DNA from: Paenibacillus hunanensis
Lineage (GTDB): Bacteria; Bacillota; Bacilli; Paenibacillales; Paenibacillaceae
NCBI RefSeq assembly: GCF_014645615.1
Contig: NZ_BMMB01000006.1
Span: 391,158 to 455,157 of the forward strand
Direction: 5' to 3'
DNA: 64,000 nt
Part shown: positions 27,198-35,575 of the stretch, piece after piece
Numbering within the stretch: the stretch's first letter is position 1
Layout of the letters: every line of letters starts with the position of its first letter
Notes under the pieces: generated by a model
Database searches by the model: none
What the model was told of the DNA's origin: nothing
The model's input: the letters and a program-made list of their open reading frames with translations, nothing else
Made by a program: the position numbers and the translations under genes

Positions 27198-28328
27198 ATG
27201 CAGGCAAAATTGTTATTGGAAGACGGAACATTATTCACAGGCCGCAGCTTCGGCGCGGAGGGTGAAACAACGGGAGAGGTTGTATTCAACACGGGGATTA
27301 CCGGTTACCAGGAGGTACTGTCTGATCCATCGTACTGCGGACAGATCGTAACGATGACCTACCCGCTGATCGGCAACTACGGGATCAACCGTGATGACTT
27401 TGAATCGGTTCGTCCGTATATCAATGGATTCGTCGTCCGACGGCATGAGCCGGTTCCAAGTAACTGGCGCGCTCAATACTCTATCGATGAGCTGCTGCGC
27501 GAATACGGCATCATCGGTATTAGTGATATTGATACACGGATGCTGACACGCCGCATCCGCCACCAGGGTACGATGCGCGGGATTTTGACTACAGCAGCAC
27601 TTGCTCCTGAGGAATTGATGGAGCGTCTGCAAGCATCCACACCTGTAATGAATCAAGTGAGCCACACCTCTACCAAGCATGTGTACAGCAGCCCGGGTGC
27701 GAAGGAACGCATCGTGCTGATCGACTACGGCGCGAAGAGCGGTATCGTACGCGAGCTAACGCAGCGCGGCTGTGACGTAGTGGTTGTTCCACAGGATACA
27801 ACGGCTGAACAGATTCGTCGTCTGCATCCAGATGGCATTCAGCTGTCTAACGGCCCTGGGGACCCGAAAGATGTGATGCATGCAGCTAACGTAATCGGCG
27901 AGCTGCTGGGTGAATATCCAATCTTCGGCATCTGCCTCGGACACCAGCTGTTCGCACTGGCATGTGGCGCAGATACAGAGAAGCTCAAGTTCGGTCATCG
28001 CGGTGGGAACCATCCGGTTAAAGACCTGAGCACAGGCCGCTGCTACATCACTTCTCAGAACCATGGCTATACGGTAAAAGAAGAATCGATCCAGGGTACA
28101 GAACTGGAAGTTACTCATATTAATAACAACGATAAAACGATCGAAGGCCTGAAGCACAGCAAATATCCGGCGTTCTCGGTACAGTATCACCCGGAAGCAG
28201 CACCAGGCCCATTTGATAACAGCTACCTGTTCGATCAATTCCTCACGATGATTCGTGAGCATAAGCAAAGCCAGCCTCAAACAACACGTCAGGCTGAAAT
28301 GTTCGCCGCTGTGAAAGGAGCACGTTAA
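27198..28328 (+). CDS. carA: Carbamoyl-phosphate synthase small subunit
   Basis: Glutaminase subunit that feeds ammonia to CarB. The N-terminal CPSase small-chain domain begins AKLLLEDGTLFTG. The class I glutamine amidotransferase domain carries the nucleophile Cys in FGICLGHQ and the His/Glu pair in VQYHPEAAPGP. Length 376 aa. Ribosome site GAGGAGTG. Two bases separate its stop from carB. Its place inside the PyrR operon shows it is the pyrimidine-specific enzyme (pyrAA). Confidence 0.97.
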   Translation: MQAKLLLEDGTLFTGRSFGAEGETTGEVVFNTGITGYQEVLSDPSYCGQIVTMTYPLIGNYGINRDDFESVRPYINGFVVRRHEPVPSNWRAQYSIDELLREYGIIGISDIDTRMLTRRIRHQGTMRGILTTAALAPEELMERLQASTPVMNQVSHTSTKHVYSSPGAKERIVLIDYGAKSGIVRELTQRGCDVVVVPQDTTAEQIRRLHPDGIQLSNGPGDPKDVMHAANVIGELLGEYPIFGICLGHQLFALACGADTEKLKFGHRGGNHPVKDLSTGRCYITSQNHGYTVKEESIQGTELEVTHINNNDKTIEGLKHSKYPAFSVQYHPEAAPGPFDNSYLFDQFLTMIREHKQSQPQTTRQAEMFAAVKGAR

Positions 28329-28330
28329 TT

Positions 28331-31300
28331 ATGCCTATCAATAAAGACCTCAAAAAAATCCTCGTTATCGGCTCAGGTCCGATCGTTATCGGTCAGGCTG
28401 CTGAGTTCGACTACGCTGGCACCCAGGCGTGTCAGGCGCTGAAAGAAGAAGGCGTTGAGGTAGTGCTGATCAACAGCAACCCGGCAACGATTATGACGGA
28501 TACGAATATGGCAGATAAGGTGTATATTGAGCCCATTACACTGGAGTTCGTCACCCAGATCATCCGTCAGGAGCGTCCGGACGGACTGCTGCCAACACTG
28601 GGCGGACAAACGGGTCTGAACATGGCGGTTGAGCTGGCACGTGCTGGCGTACTGGAATCCGAAAATGTAAAACTGCTCGGTACACAGCTGAACTCGATCG
28701 AGAAAGCGGAAGACCGTGACCTGTTCCGTGAGCTGATGAGAGAGCTGGAGCAACCGGTACCAGAGAGCGTTATCGTTACTACGCTTGAAGAATCACTGGA
28801 ATTTGCTAATGAGATTGGCTATCCGATTATCGTGCGTCCAGCGTACACACTTGGTGGTACAGGCGGCGGTATTTGTGCAAATGAAGAAGAACTGCGCGAG
28901 ACGGTAGCAGCAGGTATCCGCTACAGTCCAATCGGACAATGTCTGGTGGAGAAAAGCATCGCGGGTATGAAGGAAGTTGAGTACGAGGTTATGCGTGATG
29001 CGAATGACAACTGTATCGTCGTATGTAATATGGAAAACTTCGATCCGGTTGGCGTACACACAGGCGACAGTATCGTCGTGGCTCCGAGCCAGACACTGTC
29101 CGATCGTGAGTATCAAATGCTGCGCTCCGCATCACTCAAAATCATTCGCGCTCTGAATATCGAAGGTGGCTGTAACGTACAATTCGCTCTGGACCCACAG
29201 AGCTACCAATACTATGTGATCGAGGTCAACCCACGTGTCAGTCGCTCCTCGGCACTTGCATCCAAAGCAACCGGTTATCCGATTGCGAAGATGGCAGCGA
29301 AGATTGCAATGGGCTACACACTGGACGAGATCGTGAACCCGGTTACCGGACAGACCTACGCTTGCTTCGAGCCAACACTCGATTACATTGTAGCCAAAAT
29401 TCCACGCTGGCCGTTTGACAAATTCACCAGCGCAAACCGTAAACTCGGTACGCAGATGAAAGCAACCGGTGAGGTTATGGCAATCGGACGTACATTTGAA
29501 GAAGCGATTCATAAGGCAGTGCGCTCGCTGGAGATCGGTGTACATCGCCTGTACTTGAAAGAAGCGGTGGAGCTGACGGATGAGAAGCTGACCGAGCGTC
29601 TGATCAAAGCGGACGATGAGCGTCTGTTCCTGGTAGCAGAAGCATTCCGTCGCGGCTACACCCTGGAGCACATCCATGAGCTGAGCAATATCGACTGGTG
29701 GTTCCTGGATAAAATCGAGCGTATTGTCGCTTACGAATCGGTTATCGCCTTTGAAGAGAAGCTGTCTGACGAAACGCTGTACACAGCGAAGCGTCTGGGC
29801 TTCACAGATCGTGCTATCGCTGAGCTGCGTCAGCCGAATGATCCAAACGGCACATTCAGCAATGAGCAGTCCATCCGTACGTACCGTAAAGAGCTTGGAC
29901 TTGTACCGGTATACAAAATGGTCGATACCTGTGCAGCTGAGTTTGAGGCGACAACGCCTTATTACTACTCCACTTATGAGACTGAAAATGAAGTCACGCA
30001 AAGTGCAAAACAAAAAATCGTCGTGCTTGGCTCCGGTCCAATCCGTATCGGTCAGGGGATCGAGTTTGACTACTCTACTGTACACGCGGTATGGGCAATT
30101 CAAGAAGCAGGCTACGAAGCAGTTATTATCAATAACAATCCAGAAACGGTATCGACGGACTTTAACACATCGGATCGTCTGTACTTTGAACCATTGTTCT
30201 TCGAGGATGTTATGAACGTGATCGAGCAGGAGCAACCAATCGGCGTTATCGTACAGTTTGGTGGACAAACAGCGATCAACCTGGCGGCTCCACTCCAAAA
30301 AGCAGGCGTGAATATCATCGGTACAAGCCTCGACAGCATTGACGAAGCAGAGAATCGTAAAAAATTCGAAGCGCTGCTGTCCCGTCTGAATATTGCTCAG
30401 CCACAGGGTAGCACTGTTCAATCGGTAGACGAAGCCGTCGAAACCGCGCAAAAGCTCGGCTATCCGGTGCTCGTACGTCCATCCTACGTACTTGGTGGAC
30501 GCGCGATGGAGATCGTATACTCTGACGAAGAATTGCTGCGCTACATGGCAGAAGCGGTAAAAATCAATCCAGAGCATCCGGTTCTGATTGACCGCTATAT
30601 GCTAGGTAAAGAGGTTGAGGTCGATGCGATCTGTGACGGCGACACGGTTGTCGTACCAGGGATTATGGAGCATATCGAGCGCGCAGGCGTTCACTCCGGT
30701 GACTCGATCGCAGTCTATCCGCCACAGCATCTGTCCGCAGAGCTCAAGGAGAAGATCGTTAACATCACGATCAAAATTGCCAAGGAACTGAAAACAATCG
30801 GTCTGGTCAACATCCAGTTCGTTATTTTCCAAAATGAAGTGTATGTGATCGAGGTGAACCCACGTTCCTCCCGTACCGTACCGTTCCTGAGCAAAGTAAC
30901 GAATATCCCGATGGCGAATATCGCGACACAGGCGATTCTCGGACGCAAGCTGGCTGATCTAGGCTACACCGAGGGTCTGTGGCCAGAAAGCGATTATGTA
31001 TCGGTTAAAGTTCCGGTATTTTCCTTCGCTAAGCTGCGCCGCGTAGAGCCAACACTCGGCCCGGAAATGAAATCGACCGGTGAAGTTATGGGTCGTGACC
31101 TGCTATACGCAAAAGCATTATACAAAGGTCTGATCGGTGCAGGTATGAAAATTCCATCCACAGGTGCACTGATCGCAACCGTAGCAGATAAAGACAAAGA
31201 AGACGCGGTACGCCTGCTCAAAGGCTTCTACCGTCTCGGTTACAAAATCATCGCTACTGGCGGAACAGCCGAAGCACTGAAAGCAGCGAACATTCCAGTG

Positions 31301-31627
31301 ACGGTTGTGAACAAGCTATCCGAAGGTACACCGAATATTCTTGATCTGATTCGCAGTGGACAGGCGAACTTCGTTGTTAACACATTGACGAAGGGCAAAA
31401 CACCGGAGCGTGACGGCTTCCGTATCCGTCGTGAAGCGGTAGAGAACGGCGTCGTATGTATGACATCGCTCGATACAGTAGAAGCGCTGCTGACCATGCT
31501 CGATACGATCAACTTCTCATCCTACTCTATGCCCGTGTTGAGTAAAGAAAAGCAAGCTGATCCAGAAAGCAAAGTCGTACAAGCAGCTGTAGGTCAATTG
31601 CAGGATCAAGAAACGATTCTGAGCTAA
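28331..31627 (+). CDS. carB: Carbamoyl-phosphate synthase large subunit
   Basis: Makes carbamoyl phosphate from bicarbonate, ammonia and two ATP. Duplicated halves, each with a pre-ATP-grasp start (VIGSGPIVIGQAAEFDYAG and VLGSGPIRIGQGIEFDYS) and an ATP-grasp domain (NPRVSRSSALASKATG and NPRSSRTVPFLSKVT), are followed by a C-terminal MGS-like allosteric domain (about 930-1080). At 1098 aa it is full length. pyrK and pyrD, which follow in B. subtilis, are absent. The 180-base gap to pyrF carries a GGCGGAC/GTCCGCC hairpin (31650-31672) without a T-run. Confidence 0.97.
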   Translation: MPINKDLKKILVIGSGPIVIGQAAEFDYAGTQACQALKEEGVEVVLINSNPATIMTDTNMADKVYIEPITLEFVTQIIRQERPDGLLPTLGGQTGLNMAVELARAGVLESENVKLLGTQLNSIEKAEDRDLFRELMRELEQPVPESVIVTTLEESLEFANEIGYPIIVRPAYTLGGTGGGICANEEELRETVAAGIRYSPIGQCLVEKSIAGMKEVEYEVMRDANDNCIVVCNMENFDPVGVHTGDSIVVAPSQTLSDREYQMLRSASLKIIRALNIEGGCNVQFALDPQSYQYYVIEVNPRVSRSSALASKATGYPIAKMAAKIAMGYTLDEIVNPVTGQTYACFEPTLDYIVAKIPRWPFDKFTSANRKLGTQMKATGEVMAIGRTFEEAIHKAVRSLEIGVHRLYLKEAVELTDEKLTERLIKADDERLFLVAEAFRRGYTLEHIHELSNIDWWFLDKIERIVAYESVIAFEEKLSDETLYTAKRLGFTDRAIAELRQPNDPNGTFSNEQSIRTYRKELGLVPVYKMVDTCAAEFEATTPYYYSTYETENEVTQSAKQKIVVLGSGPIRIGQGIEFDYSTVHAVWAIQEAGYEAVIINNNPETVSTDFNTSDRLYFEPLFFEDVMNVIEQEQPIGVIVQFGGQTAINLAAPLQKAGVNIIGTSLDSIDEAENRKKFEALLSRLNIAQPQGSTVQSVDEAVETAQKLGYPVLVRPSYVLGGRAMEIVYSDEELLRYMAEAVKINPEHPVLIDRYMLGKEVEVDAICDGDTVVVPGIMEHIERAGVHSGDSIAVYPPQHLSAELKEKIVNITIKIAKELKTIGLVNIQFVIFQNEVYVIEVNPRSSRTVPFLSKVTNIPMANIATQAILGRKLADLGYTEGLWPESDYVSVKVPVFSFAKLRRVEPTLGPEMKSTGEVMGRDLLYAKALYKGLIGAGMKIPSTGALIATVADKDKEDAVRLLKGFYRLGYKIIATGGTAEALKAANIPVTVVNKLSEGTPNILDLIRSGQANFVVNTLTKGKTPERDGFRIRREAVENGVVCMTSLDTVEALLTMLDTINFSSYSMPVLSKEKQADPESKVVQAAVGQLQDQETILS

Positions 31628-31807
31628 ATGTAGATAGAACCACCTATGCGGCGGACCATACACGTGTCCGCCGTCATTTGTGTGCGCATTTATGATCTGG
31701 TTTTAGTTTTGACAGATGCAAAGTGCTGTGGTGACAGAAGCTGTTATGACGGGACAAAGATAGTCCGATTTGACCAAAATCAGAAATAGACAAGGAGATG
31801 GCAGGCG

Positions 31808-32557
31808 ATGACCGAATATGTACATACCGCGGCTGCACAGCGACTGATCGTGGCGCTGGACTATCCAGATGTAGCGCAGGCACGCAAGCTAATCGATACG
31901 CTTCAGGGGATTCCATGCTACATCAAGGTGGGCATGCAGCTATTTTATGCGGCAGGGCCACAATTTGTGCGTGAGCTAAAGGAAAAAGGCTACTCCGTCT
32001 TTTTGGATCTGAAAATGCATGATATTCCGAACACTGTCAAAGGCGGTGCGCATAGCATCACCCGACTTGGTGTGGATATGTTCAATGTACATGCTGCGGG
32101 TGGTCGTGAGATGATGAAGGCAGCCGTAGCAGGTATGGAGCAGGCGCTTAGCGAGGATGCCACACTCCAGCGTCCGGTGCTCATCGCGGTCACACAATTA
32201 ACAAGCACCTCTCAGCAGACGATGAACGAGGATATCGGCATTCCAGGCAGTGTAGAGGAGACGGTTGTACGCTATGCTAGTCTGGCGCATGAATGCGGAC
32301 TGGATGGAGTAGTATCATCGCCGCTGGAAGGCCCAGCGATCAAGGCATCGTGTGGACGTTCCTTCGTCACCGTAACACCAGGCGTGCGTCCAGCCGGTAC
32401 CGATGTTGCCGATCAGACACGTATTATGACACCGGGACGCGCCATTGCAGCCGGTAACGATTATCTCGTTGTCGGACGCCCAATTACAGCCGCTGCTGAT
32501 CCGAGAGCGGCAGCCGAGCAGATTATAGAGGAGATGAACGAACATGTTAACCATTGA
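31808..32557 (+). CDS. pyrF: Orotidine 5'-phosphate decarboxylase
   Basis: Last step to UMP. The TIM-barrel catalytic tetrad segment FLDLKMHDIPNTVKGG, the N-terminal LIVALDYPD and the phosphate-binding PGVRPAG with YLVVGRPIT are visible. 249 aa, normal length. Start ATG follows AAGGAGATGG. pyrE overlaps its end by 14 bases. Confidence 0.96.
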   Translation: MTEYVHTAAAQRLIVALDYPDVAQARKLIDTLQGIPCYIKVGMQLFYAAGPQFVRELKEKGYSVFLDLKMHDIPNTVKGGAHSITRLGVDMFNVHAAGGREMMKAAVAGMEQALSEDATLQRPVLIAVTQLTSTSQQTMNEDIGIPGSVEETVVRYASLAHECGLDGVVSSPLEGPAIKASCGRSFVTVTPGVRPAGTDVADQTRIMTPGRAIAAGNDYLVVGRPITAAADPRAAAEQIIEEMNEHVNH

Positions 32558-33185
32558 AGAGATTCCAGCACATATCGCAGCAGCCTTGCTTAAAATTGAA
32601 GCCGTCGCGCTTCGTCCACAGGAGCCATTCACATGGACGTCTGGTATCAAGTCGCCGATCTATTGCGATAACCGTCTGACGATGTCGTATCCATTTATCC
32701 GCGATCAGATTGCAGACGGATTCGCTACGATCATTCGTAATCAATATCCAGATGCAGACGTGATTGCAGGGACAGCAACCGCAGGGATTCCACATGCGGC
32801 ATGGGTAGCAGAGAAACTAGATTTGCCAATGGCATACGTACGCGACAAAGCCAAAGGACATGGCAAGCAAAATCAGATCGAAGGACTAATCAAGCCAGGT
32901 CAACGCATTGTAGTCATTGAAGACCTGATCTCAACAGGCGGAAGCTCGATTAAGGCAGCAGAAGCGATCCGCGAAGCAGGCGCAGAGCCACTCGTTGTAC
33001 TGGCCATTTTCAGTTATCAGCTTGATAAAGCTGTGCAAGCCTTCGAAGATGCTAATCTGCCACTGCAAACCCTGTCTAACTATACAGCATTGATCGAAAA
33101 AGCGGTTGAGCTGGGTACAGTCAAAGAAGAGGATCTGGAGCTACTGCATTCCTGGCGCGCAAATCCAGAAGCATTTGGAAAATAA
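32544..33185 (+). CDS. pyrE: Orotate phosphoribosyltransferase
   Basis: Transfers ribose phosphate from PRPP to orotate. The PRPP loop IVVIEDLISTGGSS is near residue 120; SGIKSPIYCDNR and YVRDKAKGHG are typical of the family. 213 aa. ATG at 32544 behind GAGGAG, inside the end of pyrF. Last gene of the operon; a terminator lies about 170 bases downstream. Confidence 0.96.
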   Translation: MLTIEEIPAHIAAALLKIEAVALRPQEPFTWTSGIKSPIYCDNRLTMSYPFIRDQIADGFATIIRNQYPDADVIAGTATAGIPHAAWVAEKLDLPMAYVRDKAKGHGKQNQIEGLIKPGQRIVVIEDLISTGGSSIKAAEAIREAGAEPLVVLAIFSYQLDKAVQAFEDANLPLQTLSNYTALIEKAVELGTVKEEDLELLHSWRANPEAFGK

Positions 33186-33357
33186 GTATTGGATGATAGA
33201 GGCTAATGCATAGTTGTACGTAATATTAACGACGTTGATGTCGTCATATAGCTTCAGCATAGTCAATTGTTTACGCAGGTCGATATGTAGTCCGGGTGTA
33301 TAGGACGATCTGGTATGCTGAACTGTATTGATAGAGGATAAGAATAGTAAAATAATA

Positions 33358-33398
33358 AACGCTGTATGTCATCCAATTGGAGCATACAGCGTTTTATT
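33358..33398 (+). terminator. Terminator of the pyr operon
   Basis: AAACGCTGTATG and CATACAGCGTTT form a 12-bp stem around TCATCCAATTGGAG, followed by TATTTA. Nothing else is seen between 33186 and 33357. Confidence 0.85.
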
Positions 33399-33408
33399 TA
33401 CATTTACG

Positions 33409-33450
33409 ATCTAAAATCTAAAATCTAAAATCTAAAATCTAAAATCTATA
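33409..33450. repeat. Heptanucleotide tandem repeat (ATCTAAA)
   Basis: Five perfect head-to-tail copies of ATCTAAA followed by the variant ATCTATA. Degenerate 7-base repeats (CCTACAA) continue to about 33470. Intergenic. Confidence 0.9.
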
Positions 33451-33648
33451 GCCTACAACCTACAACCCATAGTCTACGATCTGTAGTCGTTATTTTTAGT
33501 TGTATGGTATATCAATTGCTCCTTACATCCATCATTAAATGTTATTAGAGCAAAAACCTGCATTCCTGAGCGAGATCATTTAAAGTAAACGAATGGTCAG
33601 TTGTAGAGACGCTAACGCCAGTATACAAGCAATCCACTGCAAAAATGA

Positions 33649-33678
33649 TTGACAAATACTCAGAAATTGCGGTATATT
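33649..33678 (+). promoter_or_regulatory. SigA promoter of the tRNA (CAT) gene
   Basis: TTGACA at 33649-33654, 18-base spacer, TATATT at 33673-33678, about 55 bases upstream of the tRNA. Confidence 0.7.
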
Positions 33679-33732
33679 AATTGAGTCGCTGTTTACTTGA
33701 TACACTAAAAGAAAACGTTCTTTTGGTCATGC

Positions 33733-33806
33733 GGGCCTATAGCTCAGTTGGTTAGAGCTACCGGCTCATAACCGGTTGGTCGGGGGTTCGAGTCCCTCTG
33801 GGCCCA
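33733..33806 (+). tRNA. tRNA with CAT anticodon (Met, or lysidine-modified Ile2)
   Basis: Cloverleaf read by eye: acceptor GGGCCTA/TGGGCCC, D-arm GCTC...GAGC, anticodon stem ACCGG/CCGGT with loop CTCATAA, T-arm GGGGG-TTCGAGT-CCCTC, discriminator A. The 3' CCA is not encoded. It lacks the initiator GGG:CCC anticodon-stem pattern; the GGTCG variable region resembles Ile2, but Met cannot be excluded. Confidence 0.9.
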
Positions 33807-33810
33807 TACG

Positions 33811-33857
33811 TAAAAGACGATTCATTCGCGAAAGGTGCGGATGAATCGTCTTTTTGT
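33811..33857 (+). terminator. Terminator after tRNA (CAT)
   Basis: AAAAGACGATTCAT pairs with ATGAATCGTCTTTT around a TCGCGAAAGGTGCGG loop; T-rich tail. Confidence 0.88.
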
Positions 33858-33936
33858 TTTGGAGCGGTATGCTTGAAGGAATATACTTGAAACGGTATGT
33901 TCATACGAGATCATATCCTATTGCTGTATATTGCTG

Positions 33937-34152
33937 TTACTTTTTGTGTTTATCCTTATCACTCGTAAAATCATCCTCAAGCTTCTCTACGGATTCATCC
34001 ACTGCTTCCTCTAGCAGATCGGCAGCGCGATGCTTGGCATGGGGATCTGGCTCTGGAATCGGATCGACACCAGCACCTGTCCCCTGTTCAAAGGCTTCAT
34101 CATCATGCTTGTGCTTGTTATCCGGAGTGTGATCATTGTTAGGTGTATTCAT
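33937..34152 (-). CDS. Small highly charged hypothetical protein
   Basis: 71 residues, begins MNTPNNDHTPDNKHKHDD and ends DKDKHKK. Rich in Asp, Glu, His and Lys, with no hydrophobic segment, no Cys and no recognised domain; likely soluble and partly disordered. AAAGGA lies nine bases before the ATG on the minus strand, which supports real expression. It converges on the tRNA terminator. Function unknown; the low-complexity composition leaves some doubt. Confidence 0.65.
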   Translation of the reverse strand: MNTPNNDHTPDNKHKHDDEAFEQGTGAGVDPIPEPDPHAKHRAADLLEEAVDESVEKLEDDFTSDKDKHKK

Positions 34153-34403
34153 CTGGATTCATCCTTTCTGAATGCGCTATAGGATAGTCGATAGGTGATC
34201 ATTGGATATGCCGCTACCATCACGGTAAGAGCCCGCAACGTCACGGCACCTATGCTATCGAATAAACCATAACGTTATCGACTGAATCAGTATTCAGAGA
34301 GGCTATGCTCGGTAATACGGCTGAAATTACTCTTTTGCTACGCATCAGATCGTCTATTCCTATCGATTCAATATTCATACTACATCAGTATGAATATCGT
34401 ATT
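34153..34403. other. Intergenic stretch before deoC-like gene
   Basis: No gene or clear terminator recognised between the small charged protein and the 17-bp repeat array; AT-rich with scattered short repeats of TATTCA. Confidence 0.5.
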
Positions 34404-34471
34404 AGTACCAACAATGTGTTAGCATCAACATTGCAGTAGTATCAGCACTGCATTAGTACCAACACTGCATT
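34404..34471. repeat. 17-bp tandem repeat, four imperfect copies
   Basis: Four contiguous 17-base units of the form AGTACCAACACTGCATT (34404, 34421, 34438, 34455), differing at a few positions. They end 12 bases before the stop codon of the deoC-like gene, that is in its 3' untranslated region. Confidence 0.9.
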
Positions 34472-34482
34472 CATATTCAATA

Positions 34483-35232
34483 TCAATACCGATCATATAC
34501 TGCTCCATGTGAGCTTACTCCGTCCACTTCGGGGATCGTTAACCCGGCGCGCGTATACGCATCCTCCAGAATCGTCAATGCGGAACGCACGCCGATGCCA
34601 AAACGATCACAACCCGCGGAACGCATCGCCAGCAGAGTCTCCAGATCACGAATACCACCTGCGGCTTTGATCTGCGCAGCATCGCCAACAGTAGAGCGAA
34701 TAAGCTTGATCGTCTCGACAGTCGTTGGCTTCGGTCCCCAGCCTGTTCCCGTCTTCACAAATGCCGCGCCTGCGGAGACGACCAGTTCGCTTCCTCTGCG
34801 AATCTCATCATCGGTTAAATAAGCAATTTCCAGAATTGCTTTCACCGGAATACCCTCAGCGGCATCAACTACCGCCTGTATATCGTGTACTACACGCTTC
34901 GTATCTCCAGATTTGAGCGCTCCCACATTAATGACCATATCTAGTTCACGGCAACCAAGCTCAAGCATTTCACGCGCTGTATGAACCTTCATCAATACCG
35001 TATCTGCACCGGAAGGAAAACCGACCACACCGGTCACCACAGTATCTGGTGTATGCTTCAGCTCGCGAATCACATAGTCCGTCATATATGGCATTGGACT
35101 AGCACAAATACAATGATAGGCCTTTACAATTCCAATTAATAGATCGACCTCGTCATGTGTCACATCCGTCCGTACAGCACTGACATCGACCCAGCGCCCA
35201 ATGTTGGCAAGCTCTAACTCTGTATGTTCCAT
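34483..35232 (-). CDS. deoC: Deoxyribose-phosphate aldolase (DeoC family)
   Basis: Class I TIM-barrel aldolase; the classical reaction splits 2-deoxyribose 5-phosphate to glyceraldehyde 3-phosphate and acetaldehyde. The Schiff-base lysine lies in AAFVKTGTGW (near residue 156), the first catalytic Asp in ELDMVINVGALKSGD, and the second Lys in IKAAGGIRD. 249 aa, slightly longer than B. subtilis DeoC. Ribosome site AAAAGGAG. It is divergent from an FGGY kinase-SDR pair and shares their operator, so its substrate may be a different deoxy- or keto-sugar phosphate. No deoD, pdp or nupC homologue is nearby, which argues against simple nucleoside salvage. Confidence 0.92.
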   Translation of the reverse strand: MEHTELELANIGRWVDVSAVRTDVTHDEVDLLIGIVKAYHCICASPMPYMTDYVIRELKHTPDTVVTGVVGFPSGADTVLMKVHTAREMLELGCRELDMVINVGALKSGDTKRVVHDIQAVVDAAEGIPVKAILEIAYLTDDEIRRGSELVVSAGAAFVKTGTGWGPKPTTVETIKLIRSTVGDAAQIKAAGGIRDLETLLAMRSAGCDRFGIGVRSALTILEDAYTRAGLTIPEVDGVSSHGAVYDRY

Positions 35233-35250
35233 ATTGTATCTCCTTTTAAT

Positions 35251-35266
35251 AAAGATAATTATCTTT
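35251..35266. promoter_or_regulatory. Operator palindrome 1 (deoC side)
   Basis: The perfect 16-bp palindrome AAAGATAATTATCTTT lies just downstream of the predicted deoC transcription start. It is the same AAAGAT-N4-ATCTTT pattern as at 35449 and 38978; the nearby GntR protein is the likely ligand-responsive binder. Confidence 0.75.
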
Positions 35267-35275
35267 TATGTGATC

Positions 35276-35304
35276 AATATAGCGGATGAAATCCTGAAAT
35301 ACAA
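35276..35304 (-). promoter_or_regulatory. SigA promoter of deoC
   Basis: On the minus strand TTGTAT (35304-35299), 17-base spacer, TATATT (35281-35276). Confidence 0.65.
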
Positions 35305-35433
35305 GCTCTATCTTTATAACAAGCGAACTGAAAAACCTCATTAATACTTTAAAACGTTGATTAATACTATAATTAGCACTGTGTAATAATAATTTTTCTA
35401 CTTGAATCGATATTCTATCAAAACGCTCAAGAA

Positions 35434-35472
35434 TGAAAGCGCTTGACAAAAGATAGTTATCTTTAATATATT
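35434..35472 (+). promoter_or_regulatory. Promoter, operator 2 and cre-like site of the kinase-SDR operon
   Basis: -35 TTGACA (35443-35448) and -10 TATATT (35467-35472) with an 18-base spacer that contains AAAGATAGTTATCTTT (35449-35464), so a bound repressor would cover the promoter. TGAAAGCGCTTGACA (35434-35448) resembles a CcpA cre site and overlaps the -35 box. Confidence 0.75.
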
Positions 35473-35575
35473 CAATGCAAAGACTCTATGCAAAAGTAGC
35501 TCATGCTTAAAGCTAACTACAATTTTTCTATATATAGCTAATGATAGATAGCCAATCATAGAAAGAGGGAGCGCG

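Noticed and set aside
29132..30577. 481-codon open frame antisense to carB
   Set aside because: Lies wholly inside a confidently identified gene; its Cys/His/Phe-rich composition is what the opposite strand of a GC-biased coding gene gives, and it has no ribosome site or recognisable motif.
33733..33806. Initiator tRNA-Met
   Set aside because: The acceptor end is fully paired (G1:C72) and the anticodon stem lacks the three G:C pairs of initiators.
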